Shown: positions 45,925 to 58,021, counted from the first letter of the stretch. The stretch: 64,000 nucleotides of DNA from Dromiciops gliroides (GCF_019393635.1 NC_057867.1:66963492-67027491); one strand, 5' to 3'. Numbers and translations are program-made. The notes: a model not told the origin generated them from the letters alone.

Positions 45925-48575
45925 TTAAAGTGTTTAGGCTGTGGATGTCCTTGTGGATGGTGAGGGAGTAGTTCAAAACTTTTTGAAACCTGCCGAGGCC
46001 AATATTTCCTTGGGTAGTTTGCTCTCAAAATCTTTACCTTGATCAGAGTGGATCTTGATAGGACATCTGTATACAGTAAAAATGCTTTCCCCACAATCCT
46101 TGGCAAACATAGATGCTTTCTGGTATGCTCATACATACTTGGTGAAATGGTCAGTCATCACCAGAATGTGACTTATAGTTTTGCTTTCTCCTGCCAGAGA
46201 AAGTCGGTATAGACAACTTCCAAAGACATTTATATTCTTATATATGGTGTGTGTGTGTATGCAAATCTGTAGAACAAGTTGGTAATGCTCTTTGTACATA
46301 TCTGACAGAAAATTCACACTTCTTGTTGACAGCTGTAGCAATTTTGGGCCAGTAAAAATCTAGTTCTTAACAACTCTAGGGTCTTTTTTGGACCCATATG
46401 CCAAAAGTCACGAGTTAAGGTATTGATGGCTATTGGACAGTCTGCTCTAGGTAGCACCAGACTCTTTCTGCTTCACTTTGTGGATTTGGTCTCTGTCAAA
46501 TCCAGTATTTCATAGTACAGTTCCAACCTCTGCCAGTGTCTCAGGACTAAGCTACTGTCTGCTGACTGGAACCCAAGATGTTTGATTCATTGCCTTCCCT
46601 TTTTTTCTTTCATCACTTTGCTTAGTCTTTCATCAACCATTTGTTCTTACTGCCAGTCATCCACTGGTAGCTGTGGCATTCTAGACAATGTATCTGCATC
46701 CACATCCATAGGTTTTACCAGACCCGTAGGATATGCTGAATCCATAATTGACCAGTGCTGCTATCTGTCTCTGGCAAGCGGTATCTGACTTGGCACTGGT
46801 CAAAATAGAAATCAATGGACTACAGTAATCAAGCCATACTTTGAATTTTGTGTTCTCTCTCTTCTCTCTTTTTCTTCTCTCCTTTCTTTTTCCTCTCCTC
46901 TCCTTCCTTCCCTCCCTCTCTCCCTCTCTCTCCCCTCCATCCCCTCTCCCTTCTCCCTTCTTCCATCTCTCATCTCTCCCCTCTCCCCTCTCTTTCTGTT
47001 TCTCTCTCCTCTCTCTTCCCTCTCTCTTTCTCTCTCTCTCTCTCTTTAAATTTCTCAGTGGTAGTCTACTTCAGAGTCAAGAACTCAAAGTCATAGACAA
47101 AATGATGAGATTTATTGTATGTCTTTTGTCTCTGGTGATCATCAGTGTTGTCATAGAATGGTTCTCAACCCTTTTAAGCTGACATTTGTATGGAGGTCTA
47201 CATATGCCGATACTGGGGAATGAGTCAGAGGGTTGATTACATTCTTGAACGTTTTGGCACATTTGTTCATCTATCTCCAAAAGGCTTTGTAGGTTTTAAG
47301 ACCTAAGTTTTGCCTTTCTGCTTTTTGATCTGTTCTATCACATGTACATGAGCGAGGTCATACAGTGGTTTAGCAGTAGCAGAATGGTTCTTGGCAATTG
47401 GAGAAATGTCATCAAATCGCCACCAAAGGAAAGTTCTCAAGTCTCTAAGATTCTGTGGGAGTGGCCTCATCAGAATGGCTTTTACTTTCTCTGGATTAGT
47501 TCTCACACCTTAATGGGCCAGGATGGGGCCCACACACTTAACAGAAGGTCTTCAAATTTGGCATTTGTCAATTGACAGCTACAGACCAGCTTCCTCCAGC
47601 TGATCCAACACTTTCATTCAATTTCTTCTCATGTTTGTTCTTCTACTGCCTTACTGAAGATCATATTGTCATCCAGGTACGATAATCCTTCATAGTAGTT
47701 CATATCCCCTGCTACTTTCTCCATTAGCTGTGGGAAGGTAGTGCCTCTGAGATACCTTTGACCATATGTCCTCCCTAGACATAGGAATCTGGTGCAATTT
47801 CACTATGCAATTCCAAGACTGGCATCCATTGCCTAGCATATTATCCTGTGAATCTTACACCTGTAGCACAGTGTACAGGTCCACTTTAATTTTTTTGTTC
47901 ATACTGTGATCACCTATCCATATCTGTATCTTTCTATTTTTCTTAGACACCGTCACTGTGGGTGATGCGTAAAGGGCTCCTGGATTCTCCTATGATGCCC
48001 TTGGCCAGTGTTTCTTTGAGATAGCTTTTTAGGTCTTCCCACATAGAAGAATTCTTCAGATTTTTTGTTCTGAATGGTTGGGAATTGATAGCTGGATTCT
48101 GTAGGTTTCACCTCAAGTACATCACCTGTCCCTCACATGCAATGAGAACACACATCTTCCTTCTGAATTTCAACCTTAATTTATCTTTCTACTCTTGTGG
48201 TACTAGGTTATCCCTAAAGCCAAATACTTCAGGATTCAGGTCAGAGGTTGAAGTTCCTGTGATATTCATTGGTACCTCTTGCCTCTCTCCTCTTGCAGTC
48301 CTCTGTACTGCCTGCATGGATGGTCAGAGTGGGCAGGTATTGAGTCACACCACGTTATTCGCAAGATCCTGCTAGAACTTTGAAAAGACTAGAATTAGTG
48401 CCAGTCAGGGATGCAAATACAGCAAGTTTTGTAGCGCCTAGACACACCAGAGCCACAGTGTCTGCTTTGCTGTTGACGTCAACACTTTCCTTGGGAAATC
48501 TCAAGCTTACCTTGATGCATTCTAGGCATGCATAGTCTTTATTATGCATACCAGCAGGTCCAAGCTGTGTCATAG
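45925..48575 (-). mobile_element. Ty3/gypsy retrotransposon pol fossil (degraded)
   Basis: Reading the - strand, recognisable pol parts come in Ty3/gypsy order. A reverse-transcriptase region at about 48.0-47.3 kb ends in the NPEKVKAI and LPQNLRDLRTF type motifs. Further on, at about 46.2-45.95 kb, is an integrase core with TDHFTKY and HSDQG. The copy is clearly broken, with many interruptions, and ancient. No LTRs are seen. It resembles the MamGyp class of mammalian fossils, from memory. Confidence 0.8.
46857..47047. repeat. Polypyrimidine (CT-rich) tract
   Basis: About 190 bp of irregular C and T lies between the RT and integrase parts of the fossil element. Confidence 0.92.
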
Positions 48576-48789
48576 GCTTTAGAGGTATTTTGCTGAAATG
48601 GCTATCATAAAAACATTAGACACTTAGGGTGTTTTGAGATGTACTATTCAGTCGAGCATTGTTACATCAAAAAATGTAGAAACAAAAATCAATACTCTTT
48701 CTTTTTTTAATTATAATTTATGTCTTTATTCCTGTTGTACTCCTTGTCTAAAATGCCTTTCTTTCCTCTTCTACTTGTTCCCGGCTTTT

Positions 48790-49012
48790 TTACCTTTCTA
48801 ATAGTATTTTATTTTTTCCTATTACATGTAAAGACAATTTTTAACATTCATTTTTTTTTTTTGGTGAGGCAATTGGGGTTAAGTGACTTCCCTAGGGTCA
48901 CACAGCTAGTACATGTCAAGTGTCTGAGGCTGGATCTGAAATCAGGTCTTCCTGACTCCAGGGCTGGTGCTTTACCCACTGCACTACCCAGCTGCCCCAA
49001 CATTCATTTTTT
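48790..49012 (-). mobile_element. L1 3' tail split by a SINE
   Basis: TATTACATGTAAAGACAATT is L1 3' sequence. The SINE at 48850-48998 sits inside it. Confidence 0.7.
48850..48998 (-). mobile_element. CORE-SINE inside L1
   Basis: Reverse-complement SINE. AACATTCATTTTTT before and after marks the target. Confidence 0.92.
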
Positions 49013-49560
49013 TTTAAAAAGTATTTTATGATTTTCCAGTTACATGTAGAGATAGTCTTCAACATTTGTTTTTATAAGATTTCCAATTTCAAATTTTTCT
49101 CCCTCCCTCCACTCCCTTCCCCCTCCCCTAGATAGCAGGTAATCTGATATAGGTTTATATATATATATATAACATTAAACATATTTCTGCATTAGTCATG
49201 TCATAAGAGAAGAATCAGAGCAAAAAAGGAAAAACCTCAAAAAAGAAAAACAACAGCACCAAAACCAAAAGAAATAGTATGGTCCACTCAGCATCCATAT
49301 TCCACAGTTCTTTTTTTTCTGGATTTGGAGAGCCTTTTCCATCATGAGTCCTTTGGAACTTTCTTGTACTGTTGGATTGGTGAGAAGAATCTAGTCTATC
49401 ACAGTTGATCAACACATAATTAACATTCATTTTTTATAAAATTTTGAGTTCTGAATTATCTTCTTCCCTCTCTACCCTTCCCCCCTCACAAGACAGTAAG
49501 CAATTTCATATTGGTTATATATAACATGCTTAATTTTTGCAATATTTACCTCTTTAACAA
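49013..49560 (-). mobile_element. Two stacked short L1 3' ends
   Basis: One L1 3' end runs 49013-49430 (with the ATATATATAACATTAAACAT block). A second, more diverged one runs 49430-49560. Confidence 0.75.
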
Positions 49561-49683
49561 GGTCCTATGAGGTCAGGTAGAATTGAGGATGGGGTCACTT
49601 TACTGACCTCAGGACCTACCCACTATGACCTCCTTCTCTGTTCATGATTCAGTCTGCTGAAACTGGAATAGAAGGCATCATTT

Positions 49684-50466
49684 TTTAAAAATCATAAAAG
49701 TATTTTATTACTTTCTAGTACATGTAGAGATAGTTTTCAACATTCGTTTTTATAAGATTTCTAGTTGATTTTTTTCTATCCCTCCTCCGTCCCCAAGACA
49801 GCAAGCAATCTGATATGTTATATATGTTTTTTTGGGGTTTTTTTTAGTGAGGCAATTGGGGTTAAGTGACTTGCCCAGGGTCACACAGCTAGTAAGTGTC
49901 AAGTGTCTGAGGCCGGATTTGAACTCAGGTACTCCTGAATCCAAGGCTGGTGCTCTATCCACTGCGCCACCTAGCTGCCCCGGTTATATATGTACAATCA
50001 CATTAAACATATTTTTGCATTAGTCATGTTGTGAAAGAAGAATCAGAAGAAAAGGGAAAAACCTCAAAAAACAAAAAAAGTAGAAACAGTACGGTTCAAT
50101 CTGCATCCAGATTCCGCAGTTCTTTTTTCTGGATTTGGAGAGCATTTTCCATCATAAGTTCTTTGCAATTATCTTGGGTCATTGTATTGCTGAGAAGAGT
50201 TAAGTCTACCAGTTGATCATCACACAATGTTGTTGATACTGTGTACAATGTTGTCTTGCTTCTGCTCATTTCACTCAGCATCAATTCAGGTCTTTCCAGG
50301 TTTTTTCTGAAATTTGCTTGCTTATCATTTCTTACAGCACAGTAGTATTCCATTCCATTCACATAGCACAACTTGTTTAACCATTCCCCAATTGATGGGA
50401 ATCCCCTCAATTTCTAATTCTTTGCCACCACAAAAAGAGCAGCTATAAATATTTTTGTACATGTGG
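49684..50466 (-). mobile_element. 5'-truncated L1 insertion carrying a SINE
   Basis: Antisense L1 3' end with GAAGGCATCATTTTT on both sides. It ends near TTTTTGTACATGTGGGT in ORF2. Confidence 0.9.
49829..49981 (-). mobile_element. CORE-SINE inside L1
   Basis: Reverse-complement SINE. GTTATATATGT flanks it. Confidence 0.93.
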
Positions 50467-50469
50467 GTG

Positions 50470-51655
50470 GAAGGCATCATTTTTATATAAACGACTCGGC
50501 ATTTCCATCTTTAGTACAATTAGCGTGCATTTCCCTTGAATCTATAGTCTTTTACTCTCTCAATGACCTGGTGTCAGTATTCTTGTGTCAGACTTTCATG
50601 CCCTTCATTCCCTTGTCCCCTACCTTTTCATGGAGAATAGTTTTGTGCACTTCTCTCACCTGATTGTCTCTGGGATGGCGCTTTCCTTTTGCTTTGCCTC
50701 GGTGGCCAGCATTTGAGAAGATGATCCAGAGCCAGCCAAGACTGAGCTCTTCATAAGAAGTTAACCCCTTAAGTTAAGGAGTACCTGTCACACTTGAGAC
50801 ATTGTTGGTAATGGTGTCGATGGCTGCCTCTCTGTGATACATGAGGGTCATGAACAAAGTTCAGACTCAGCCATTGCAGTCTAGTTTTACCTACACTGTG
50901 CCTACCAGCATCCATCTCTACAAGCATTGCTACACTCCGAAGAGGAGTTCAGCAAGCTTTTCTTCTTTGTGCTGTGCAGTATTTCAGACAAACTTAGCAG
51001 AGGCTTCTGCTGATTTTACTCTTATAAACAAACATCTAAAGTTTTATTTATTCACTCCAGGTGACATCTGGCTGTGCACCAAGGAGGTTATTTGTTGCTC
51101 TTGAGGCTGTCCCTCCCCAGCTGCCTCAGTGCCATTACTTTGACTCAGGAGCCTTCCAGTGTCTTGGGCCTACTGTTGCCTGTTCAGTGCAAGCTTACCT
51201 GTGTTGTTCTCCTGTGGTACATGATTCATGTCTAGAGAAAATGCCCAATTTGGGTCTTTGGTATGGTGATCACACCTGTGATCCCAATACTAAGGAAGGC
51301 AAAGCTGATGGGGGAATCACTTGAGTAGGGCAATTCTGAGCTACAGTGTCTGATCAGATATCCACACTAAGTCTGGTATCAGGATGATGAACTCTTGAGA
51401 GCACAGGGCCCCTAGGCTGCCTAAGAAGGGCTAAATTGACCAGGTGGTACATGAAGAAGTTCAAAGTTTCCATGCTGATCAGTGGTAGAATCAGGACCAT
51501 GAGTGGCCTGGGGGAGAGAGGGAGACAGTTTCAAAAACAAAAATAAGTTGTTATTGATAGGGGCTATTTTTGGCCTTTCTTTGTATCTCCTTTGTTTAGC
51601 ACAATGCCTGGTACATAGTAGGTGCATAAATACTTGTTGACTGCCTGACTGCTTC
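50470..51655. other. Unassigned DNA
   Basis: No gene recognised. A degraded L2-like 3' tail (TTCTTTGTATCTCCTTTG then CACAATGCCTGGTACATAGTAGG) is visible at about 51570-51630. Confidence 0.45.
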
Positions 51656-52480
51656 TTTGTATTCATATTTAGTATTTCTTACAGCACAGTGATACTTTAT
51701 TACATACGTGTACTATAATTTGGCTATTCCCTGATCAATGGGCATTTTTGTTTCTAATTATTTTCTATCCCAATAAGTGCTGCTATATATATTTTGGTGT
51801 ATATGGGGCCTTTCTTATCAATGACCTCCTTGGGGTACAAACTCAGTAGTAGAATCTCTGGGTCAGAGGATATGGATGTTTTTCTCACTTTTTTGCATAA
51901 TTCCAAATCTACCCATAACTGTGAAAGGTATGAGCTTTAATATTAAGGTTCTTTTTTTTGTGGGGCAATGAGGGTTAGGTGACTTGCCCAGGGTCACACA
52001 GCTACTAAGTGTCAAGTGTCTGAGGCCGGATTTGAACTCATGTCCTCCTGAATCCAGGGTTGGTTCTTTATCTCCTGCGCCACCCAGCTGCCCCCAATAT
52101 TAAGGTTCTAAATCCATTTAGAATGTATTGTGAAATATAGTGTAAAGTGTTGGTCTAAGTTCAATTCTGTCAAACTTTAAAGAAGGAATTTTTTCTGAAG
52201 TCATTTGTTTTCTGGTTTATCAAACACTGGGTTACTTAGTTCCATTGTTTCTGATTCTCCCCTGACTAATCTGTTCCATTGATCTTTTGTTCCTTCCAAT
52301 ACAATTACATATTATTCGATTGAGTTCCATAAAGTATTCTTTATTTTTATAGCATGAAAAGTATAAATTATCTTTGCTTGTATTGTAATTTTTATTATAG
52401 TATCATGGCCCAGCCATAAGCATGGAATATTATTCTTCTAGCTATTTAAATAGTTATTTCTTTTTTCCCAATTGCACATA
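51656..52480 (-). mobile_element. Older L1 fragment split by a SINE
   Basis: Antisense L1: CCCTGATCAATGGGCATTTT near 51729 and TTTATCAAACACTGGGTTAC near 52215. It resumes beyond the younger L1 stack at about 54170. Confidence 0.7.
51951..52094 (-). mobile_element. CORE-SINE inside L1
   Basis: Reverse-complement SINE flanked by AATATTAAGGTTCT. Confidence 0.94.
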
Positions 52481-52945
52481 AGGATAGTTTTCAACATTCA
52501 TTTAAAAAAAATTTTTTTTTAGTGAGGCAATTGGGGTTAAGTGACTTGCCCAGGGTCACACAGCTAGTAAGTGTTAAGTGTCTGAGGCCAGATTTGAACT
52601 CAGGTACTCCTGACTCCAGGGCCAGTGCTCTATCCACTGCGCCACCTAGCTGCTCCATAACATTCATTTTTGTAAGATTTTGAATTCCAAATTTTTCTCC
52701 CTCCATCCCTTCTCTTTCCCCTCCCCAACAGAGCAAGCAATCTGATATAGGCTATACATGTACAATCATGTTATACATATTTCCACATTAGTCATATTGT
52801 GAGAGAAAAATCAGAACAGAAGCTAAAAACAATGAGGAAGAAAAAACAAAAAATAAACAAAAAATAAAAAATAGTATGCCTCCATTTGCATTCAGACTCC
52901 ATAGTTCTTTCAATGGTTGTAGAGAGTATTTTCCATCATGAGTCT
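52481..52945 (-). mobile_element. L1 3' end with SINE
   Basis: L1 3' sequence around a SINE, with AACATTCATTTT flanking the SINE. Confidence 0.75.
52508..52656 (-). mobile_element. CORE-SINE inside L1
   Basis: Reverse-complement SINE from GTGAGGCAATTGGGG to CTAGCTGCTCC. Confidence 0.92.
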
Positions 52946-53086
52946 TTTTTTAAAAAATAAAAATATTTTTATTATTTTCCAGTTACATGTAAAGATAGCT
53001 TTCAGAATTTGTTTACATAAGATTTCCAATTTCAAATTCTTCTCCCTCCCCCCCTCCCCCAGATAGCAGGCAATCTGATATAGGTT

Positions 53087-53142
<56 letters not shown>

Positions 53143-53655
53143 TCAACATTAAACATATTTCTGCATCAGTCATGCTATAAGAGAAGAATCAGAACAATAA
53201 GGAAAAACCTCAAAATAGAAAAACAACAGCACCAAAAACAAAAGAAATAGTATGGTTCAATCAGCATCCATATTCCACAGTTCTTTTTTTTCTGGATTTG
53301 GAGAGCCTTTTCCATCATGAGTCCCCTGGAACTTTCTTGTACCATTGTATTGGTGAGAAGAATCCAGTCTATCACAGTTGATCAACACGTAATGTTGATG
53401 ATACTATGTATCATGTTCTTCTGGTTCTGCTCATCTCAGTCATCATCAGTTCATGTAAGTCCTTCCAGGTTTCTCTGAACTTCTCCTGCTCATTGTTTCT
53501 CGCAGCACAATAGAATTCCATTACATTCATATACCACAACTTGTTCAGCCATTCCCAAACTGATGGGCAACCCCTCAATTTCCAATTCCTTGACACCACA
53601 AAAAGAGCAGCTATAAATATTTTTGAACATGTGGGTCCTTTTCCCTTTTCTATGA
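52946..53655 (-). mobile_element. L1 3' end nested in another L1
   Basis: Interrupts the preceding L1 after TTTTCCATCATGAGTCTTTT. That text resumes at about 53660, so it is a nested insertion. TA/CA repeats lie at 53090-53142. Confidence 0.8.
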
Positions 53656-53955
53656 TCTCATCATGAGTCTTTTGTAATTGTCTTGGCTCATTTATATTGC
53701 TGAGAAGAGCTAAGTCTGTCACAGCTGATCATGACAGTGTTGCAGTTACAGTGTATAATGTTCTCCTGGTTCTGGTTACTTCACTCAGCATCAGTTCATT
53801 TAAGTCTTTCCAGGTTTTTCTGAAATCTACTTGCTCACCATTTCTTTTAGCACAACTGTATTGCATCACATTCATATACCACAACTTGTTCAGCCATTCC
53901 CCAATTGATGGGCATCCTCTGAATTTCTGATTCTTTGCCACCACAAAGAGAGCTG
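53656..53955 (-). mobile_element. Continuation of the interrupted L1
   Basis: It resumes with CATCATGAGTCTTTTGTAATTG and runs to CACCACAAAGAGAGCTGCT. Confidence 0.75.
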
Positions 53956-53973
53956 CTAAATAGTGATTTCTTT

Positions 53974-54151
53974 TCTTTTTTTTTTTGCTGATAGTCAGGG
54001 CAGTATGGCTCCTAAATACATTTAATTAAAAAAATTTTTTTTTTTACATATAAGGTATTTTATTTTTTCCGTTACATGTAAAGATAGTTCTCAACTTTTG
54101 TTTATACAAGCTTTACAATTTCAGATTTTTCTCCCTCCCTCCTCTCCCTCT
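53974..54151 (-). mobile_element. Short L1 3' end with possible transduced tail
   Basis: Perfect 18-bp target duplications CTAAATAGTGATTTCTTT at 53956-53973 and 54152-54169. On the - strand, L1 3' sequence is followed by a poly-A, about 45 bp of non-L1 DNA and a second poly-A. Confidence 0.85.
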
Positions 54152-54169
54152 CTAAATAGTGATTTCTTT

Positions 54170-54560
54170 AAGGAGCACTTGGTAATCAAACAATTCAAGT
54201 ATATAGAATTCTTTGGCAGATTGATCACCAAGCATTTTCTGCATTTTTAGTTACTTTAAAATGGGAGTTACATTTCTAACATTGTCTCTGACATTTTGTT
54301 ATTAGCATGTAGTATTAGCATGTTTTTTGTAGGTATATTTTGTTTCCTGCTACTTTACTGAAGCTATTAGTTATTTCAGTTTCTTTATTCATTCTCTTGG
54401 ATTTTCTAAGTAAATCATCATGTGGTCAGCAAAATAGGTACTTTTCTCTCTCCTTTGCCTATCTTCATGTCTGTAATTTTTTTCCTTTGCATTGCTATGG
54501 CTAGCATTTCTAGAACCATCTCAATCAAACTATGTCTAGAACTGTCTTTTATGTTTCCTG
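54170..54560 (-). mobile_element. Older L1 fragment, continued
   Basis: Antisense L1 text (TTTCCTGCTACTTTACTGAA, TCATGTGGTCAGCAAAATAG, CATTGCTATGGCTAGCATTT). Confidence 0.65.
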
Positions 54561-55147
54561 ATATTCTTCCTCTCTCCAAGAACTGTATTTCATAACAAAG
54601 GAAAAAAGTTAAGCTCAGTCAACTGATGCAGTGATTGTGTTTGGTAGTATTTACAGTATTTGACAACTGTAGTCTTCCCCTTCCCCCTTTTCTCTTCCAA
54701 GAGGAGTGAGATGTGTTTTATCATAGATCATGAAACCAATGATGGTCATTATGTTTAATCTGAGTTCAGTCATCTTTAGTGTTGTTTTTGTAACTGGGCT
54801 TTGGTGTGTGCCCATACCACCTAAAGTGGCATCATCCATGTGAGATGTTCTAGACACCTGCTTCTGGGATATAGGAGGATCAGCATGGACCTTTTGTGTT
54901 GGGGAAACATTTGTATGTTGAGGGAGAAGTATAATATGACAGGTTACATTGATTTACTCTGGCTCCCACTGTCTGAAAGGTCAGGTGCACTACATTTTAC
55001 CCCTCCAGCATGGTTTTCCGGTTTTCTTAGAGGATCTAGAGTCTCAGATCTCTACTGGCTCATGTCCCCACAGGTTGTGTTCCTTGAAATTTTAGCAGTC
55101 TAAACATACTAATTCCCTTTGACCATTTAACAGTCAGATTAGCTTTC
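54561..55147. other. Unassigned DNA
   Basis: No feature recognised. Confidence 0.35.
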
Positions 55148-55292
55148 TTTTTTTTTTGTGGGGCAATGAGAGTTAAGTAACTTGCCCAGGGTTACACAGC
55201 TTGTAAGTGTCAGGTGTCTGTGGTCAGATTTGAACTCAGGTCTTCCTGAATCCAGGGCTGGTGCTTTATCCACTGAGCCACCTAGCTGCCAC
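55147..55292 (-). mobile_element. CORE-SINE
   Basis: Reverse-complement SINE flanked by CAGATTAGCTTTT. Confidence 0.93.
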
Positions 55293-55789
55293 CCAGATTA
55301 GCTTTTAAAAAGGAATATTTACTTCAAAGTTATAATAGGAACAACCATACAAACATGTCTCCTAACACCTCAGAGGTGTAGTTCCCCCCTTAGCATTTGT
55401 GGAGGGGCAAGGGATTAGCTTCACAGTTTAACTCAATCTCTAGAGAGCATTAGTCCCACCAAATCATCAAATTCAAGTCCAGAGCCTCCTCTGGGCCTAA
55501 GAAGAGGGCAGGATGGCCCTCAGGCCCTCTCCCTTTACCACATGGTGCCACCTGCTGGGAGTAAATGAGTCTTTTACTCTTGGATGCCCCAGGAAAAAGA
55601 CAAGAGAAACTATCCTTGATACTCAGTGCTTCTAGGCCTGGAGAAGCAGCCAATGGAAAGAAGCTGCCCCCAATCACGTGGCACGTGTGCTTTTGTGTTT
55701 TCCTGCTGTATCCTACATGGGTGATGCTGTTCTAAGTGTTCTGGGCATGTGACAAGCCCCAGTTACATTTTCATTTACTTTTTTGTCCT

Positions 55790-56050
55790 TGTATTATCCC
55801 CTTCATTCTTTCTCCTCTTCTTTGCTTTTGCACAGAATGTACCCCATGTCCTTCACCTCTTAGAATCCCAAGCTCCATTAAGGGTTCACCCAGAATCTAC
55901 CTCTTCCATTGCTCCCCTCCAGCTGTTGGTTAGTGTTCTCCCCTGTAACATTGTATTTACTTATTTGTATGGTAGAGTGGTAGTGAGGTAGATTTTCTTT
56001 TCCTTGTGGCTTTGCACATAGTAGGCACCTAAACAAATGCTGATCAGTCA
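55790..56050 (+). mobile_element. L2 3' end
   Basis: CTCCATTAAGGGTTCACCCA and GCTTTGCACATAGTAGGCACC with AAATGCTGATC match an L2 terminus. The DNA between 55293 and 55789 is unassigned. Confidence 0.6.
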
Positions 56051-56074
56051 ACTGTATTGTTCTCCTGGTTCTGA

Positions 56075-56215
56075 TTTGCTCAGTAAGAACTTGTTAAGTG
56101 CGTACTATGTGCCAGACTCTATCCTAGGCCCCAGGGATACAAAGACAAAGACTGAAGCCATTCATGTCTTCAAAGAGCTTACATTCTATTAGGGGAGATG
56201 TCATAATTACTTACA
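56075..56215 (+). repeat. Fragment of the unclassified 11-kb repeat family
   Basis: TTGTTAAGTGCGTACTATGT, CCAGGGATACAAAGACAAAG and CTTACATTCTATTAGGGGAG match the start of the family. Confidence 0.5.
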
Positions 56216-56221
56216 AAGTAT

Positions 56222-56458
56222 ACAAAGTTAGGTGGCACTGGAATGGATAGAGCAGCCAACCTGGAGTCAGGAAGACTCATCTTCTCAAGTTCAAATCTGG
56301 CTTCAGACATTTAATAGATGTGTGATCCTTTGTGCCTCAGTTTCCTCATTTGTAAAGTGAGCTGGAGAAGGAAATGGCAAGTCACTCCAGTATCTTTGCC
56401 AAGAAAGCCCCAAATGGGGTCTGTCGGACATGACTGAAATCACTCAACAACAAAATAC
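56222..56458 (+). mobile_element. RTE-tailed CORE-SINE (MAR1-like)
   Basis: TAGGTGGCACTGGAATGGAT head, CCTCAGTTTCCTCATTTGTA core and GACATGACTGAAATCACTCA ACAAC end. The same family in the opposite orientation is at 60657-60920. Confidence 0.7.
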
Positions 56459-56533
56459 AGAATAAATACAAGAAATACAAGGGCATTTCGAGAGGGCAAC
56501 TGATAGATGGTGGGATCAAAAAAGTTATCATGG

Positions 56534-56582
56534 GGGGCAGCTAGGTGGCACAGGGGATGAAGCACCAGCCCTGGATTCAGGA
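56534..56582 (+). mobile_element. 5' piece of a CORE-SINE
   Basis: Only GGGGGGCAGCTAGGTGGCAC to TTCAGGATT is present. Confidence 0.75.
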
Positions 56583-56589
56583 TTTAGTG

Positions 56590-57540
56590 CAACAAACATT
56601 TATTTTATTTTTTCCAGTGACATGTAAGGGTAGTTTTCAACATTCATTTTCATAAGATTTAGAGTTCCAAATTTTTCTCCCTCCCTCCCTTCCCTCCCGC
56701 CTCCACAAGACAGCAACTAATCTGGTATAGGTTATATATGTTCAATCCACAAGTGCTCTTTTTTTTTATCAGTTCTTTCTATGGGAGTGGATAGTATGCT
56801 TCATCATTAGTCCCTTGGGATTGTCTTGGATCATTTATTGCTGCTAGTAGTTAAGTCATTCACAATTGCTCATGGAACACCATGCACAATGTCCTCCCAG
56901 TTCAGCTCACTTTACTATACATCAGTTCATATGAGTCTTTCCAGGTGTTTTTGTGATCATCCTGTTCCTCATTTCCTATAGCACAGTACCAATCCACTAC
57001 AATCATATACCACAGCTTCTTCAGTCATTCCTCAATTGATGGACATTCCCTTGATTCCCAATTCTTAGCCACCACAAAGAGTTGCTATAAATATTTTTTT
57101 GTACAATTTCCCCCCCTTTTCTTTTTTTCACGATTACTATTGTTATTCCCTCCATCCTATTCCCTTCCCCATGATATTTACTCTATTATCTATCTTCTTT
57201 CATCCTATCCCTCTTCAAAAGGGATCTGCTTCTGTCTGTCCCCTCCTGCAATCTGCCCTCCCTTCTTTTGCCCCCTTCTCTTTATCCCCTTCCCGTCCTA
57301 TTTTCTTGCAGGGTTAGATAGATTACTCCACCCAATTGAGTGTGTATGTTATTCCCTCCTTGAGCCAATTCTGATGAGTGTAAAATTAATTTACTGCCCT
57401 GCTCCTTCCCCGTCTCTTCCCCCACTCCATAAGCCCTTTACTGTTTCTTTGATGTGGGATTTTACCCCATGCTACCTCTGCCCTTCCCCCTTCCCCAGTG
57501 CATTCCTTTCACCCCTCAATTTTATCCTAAAGATGTCATC
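56590..57540 (-). mobile_element. L1 3' end plus further L1-related sequence
   Basis: Antisense L1 3' end to about 57110 (CCTCAATTGATGGACATTCC), followed by a pyrimidine-rich segment containing CCAATTCTGATGAGTGTAAA that often accompanies marsupial L1. Confidence 0.65.
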
Positions 57541-57542
57541 AT

Positions 57543-57640
57543 GGGGCAGCTAGGTGACACAGTGGACAAAGCATCCACTCTGGAACCAGGGGGATCCCAG
57601 CCAAAACCTGGCTTCAGACACAAGGCAGTGGGTGACTGTC
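57543..57640 (+). mobile_element. Degraded CORE-SINE piece
   Basis: GGGGCAGCTAGGTGACACAG followed by a diverged body. Confidence 0.6.
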
Positions 57641-57674
57641 TTGTGTCTGAGGGACCCCTCATTTCAATCCATCT

Positions 57675-58020
57675 TCCATTCATTGACAGTTAGGAGGCTC
57701 TTCAGCTCAGGTGAGAACCAGGATAGTGGTCTTTACCATTTGAGTAGAGAGAGAGGGTGATGAATTTGAGATAGACTATGTGGGTAGAATTGACAAGACT
57801 TAGAAACTAATTGGGAGTTGAGGATGACTGAGGTTGTGAATCCAAGTGACTGGAAAGATGGGGATTTCTCAGGAGAAATAGGGAAGTTAGGAAGAGAAAT
57901 GGATTTTAGGGAAAAGGTAATAAGTTCTGTTTCAGACATGGTGAGTTTGAAACAACTATGGCAGCCCAGTTGGAGATCGCCAATAGATAGTTGGTGTTGT
58001 AGCATTAGAGTTCAGAAGAG
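57675..58020 (+). repeat. Fragment of the unclassified 11-kb repeat family, 3' part
   Basis: GTAGAATTGACAAGACTTAG, AATAAGTTCTGTTTCAGACA and TTGGAGATCGCCAATAGATA correspond in order to the second half of the 10986-11936 element. Confidence 0.55.
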
Positions 58021-58021
58021 A

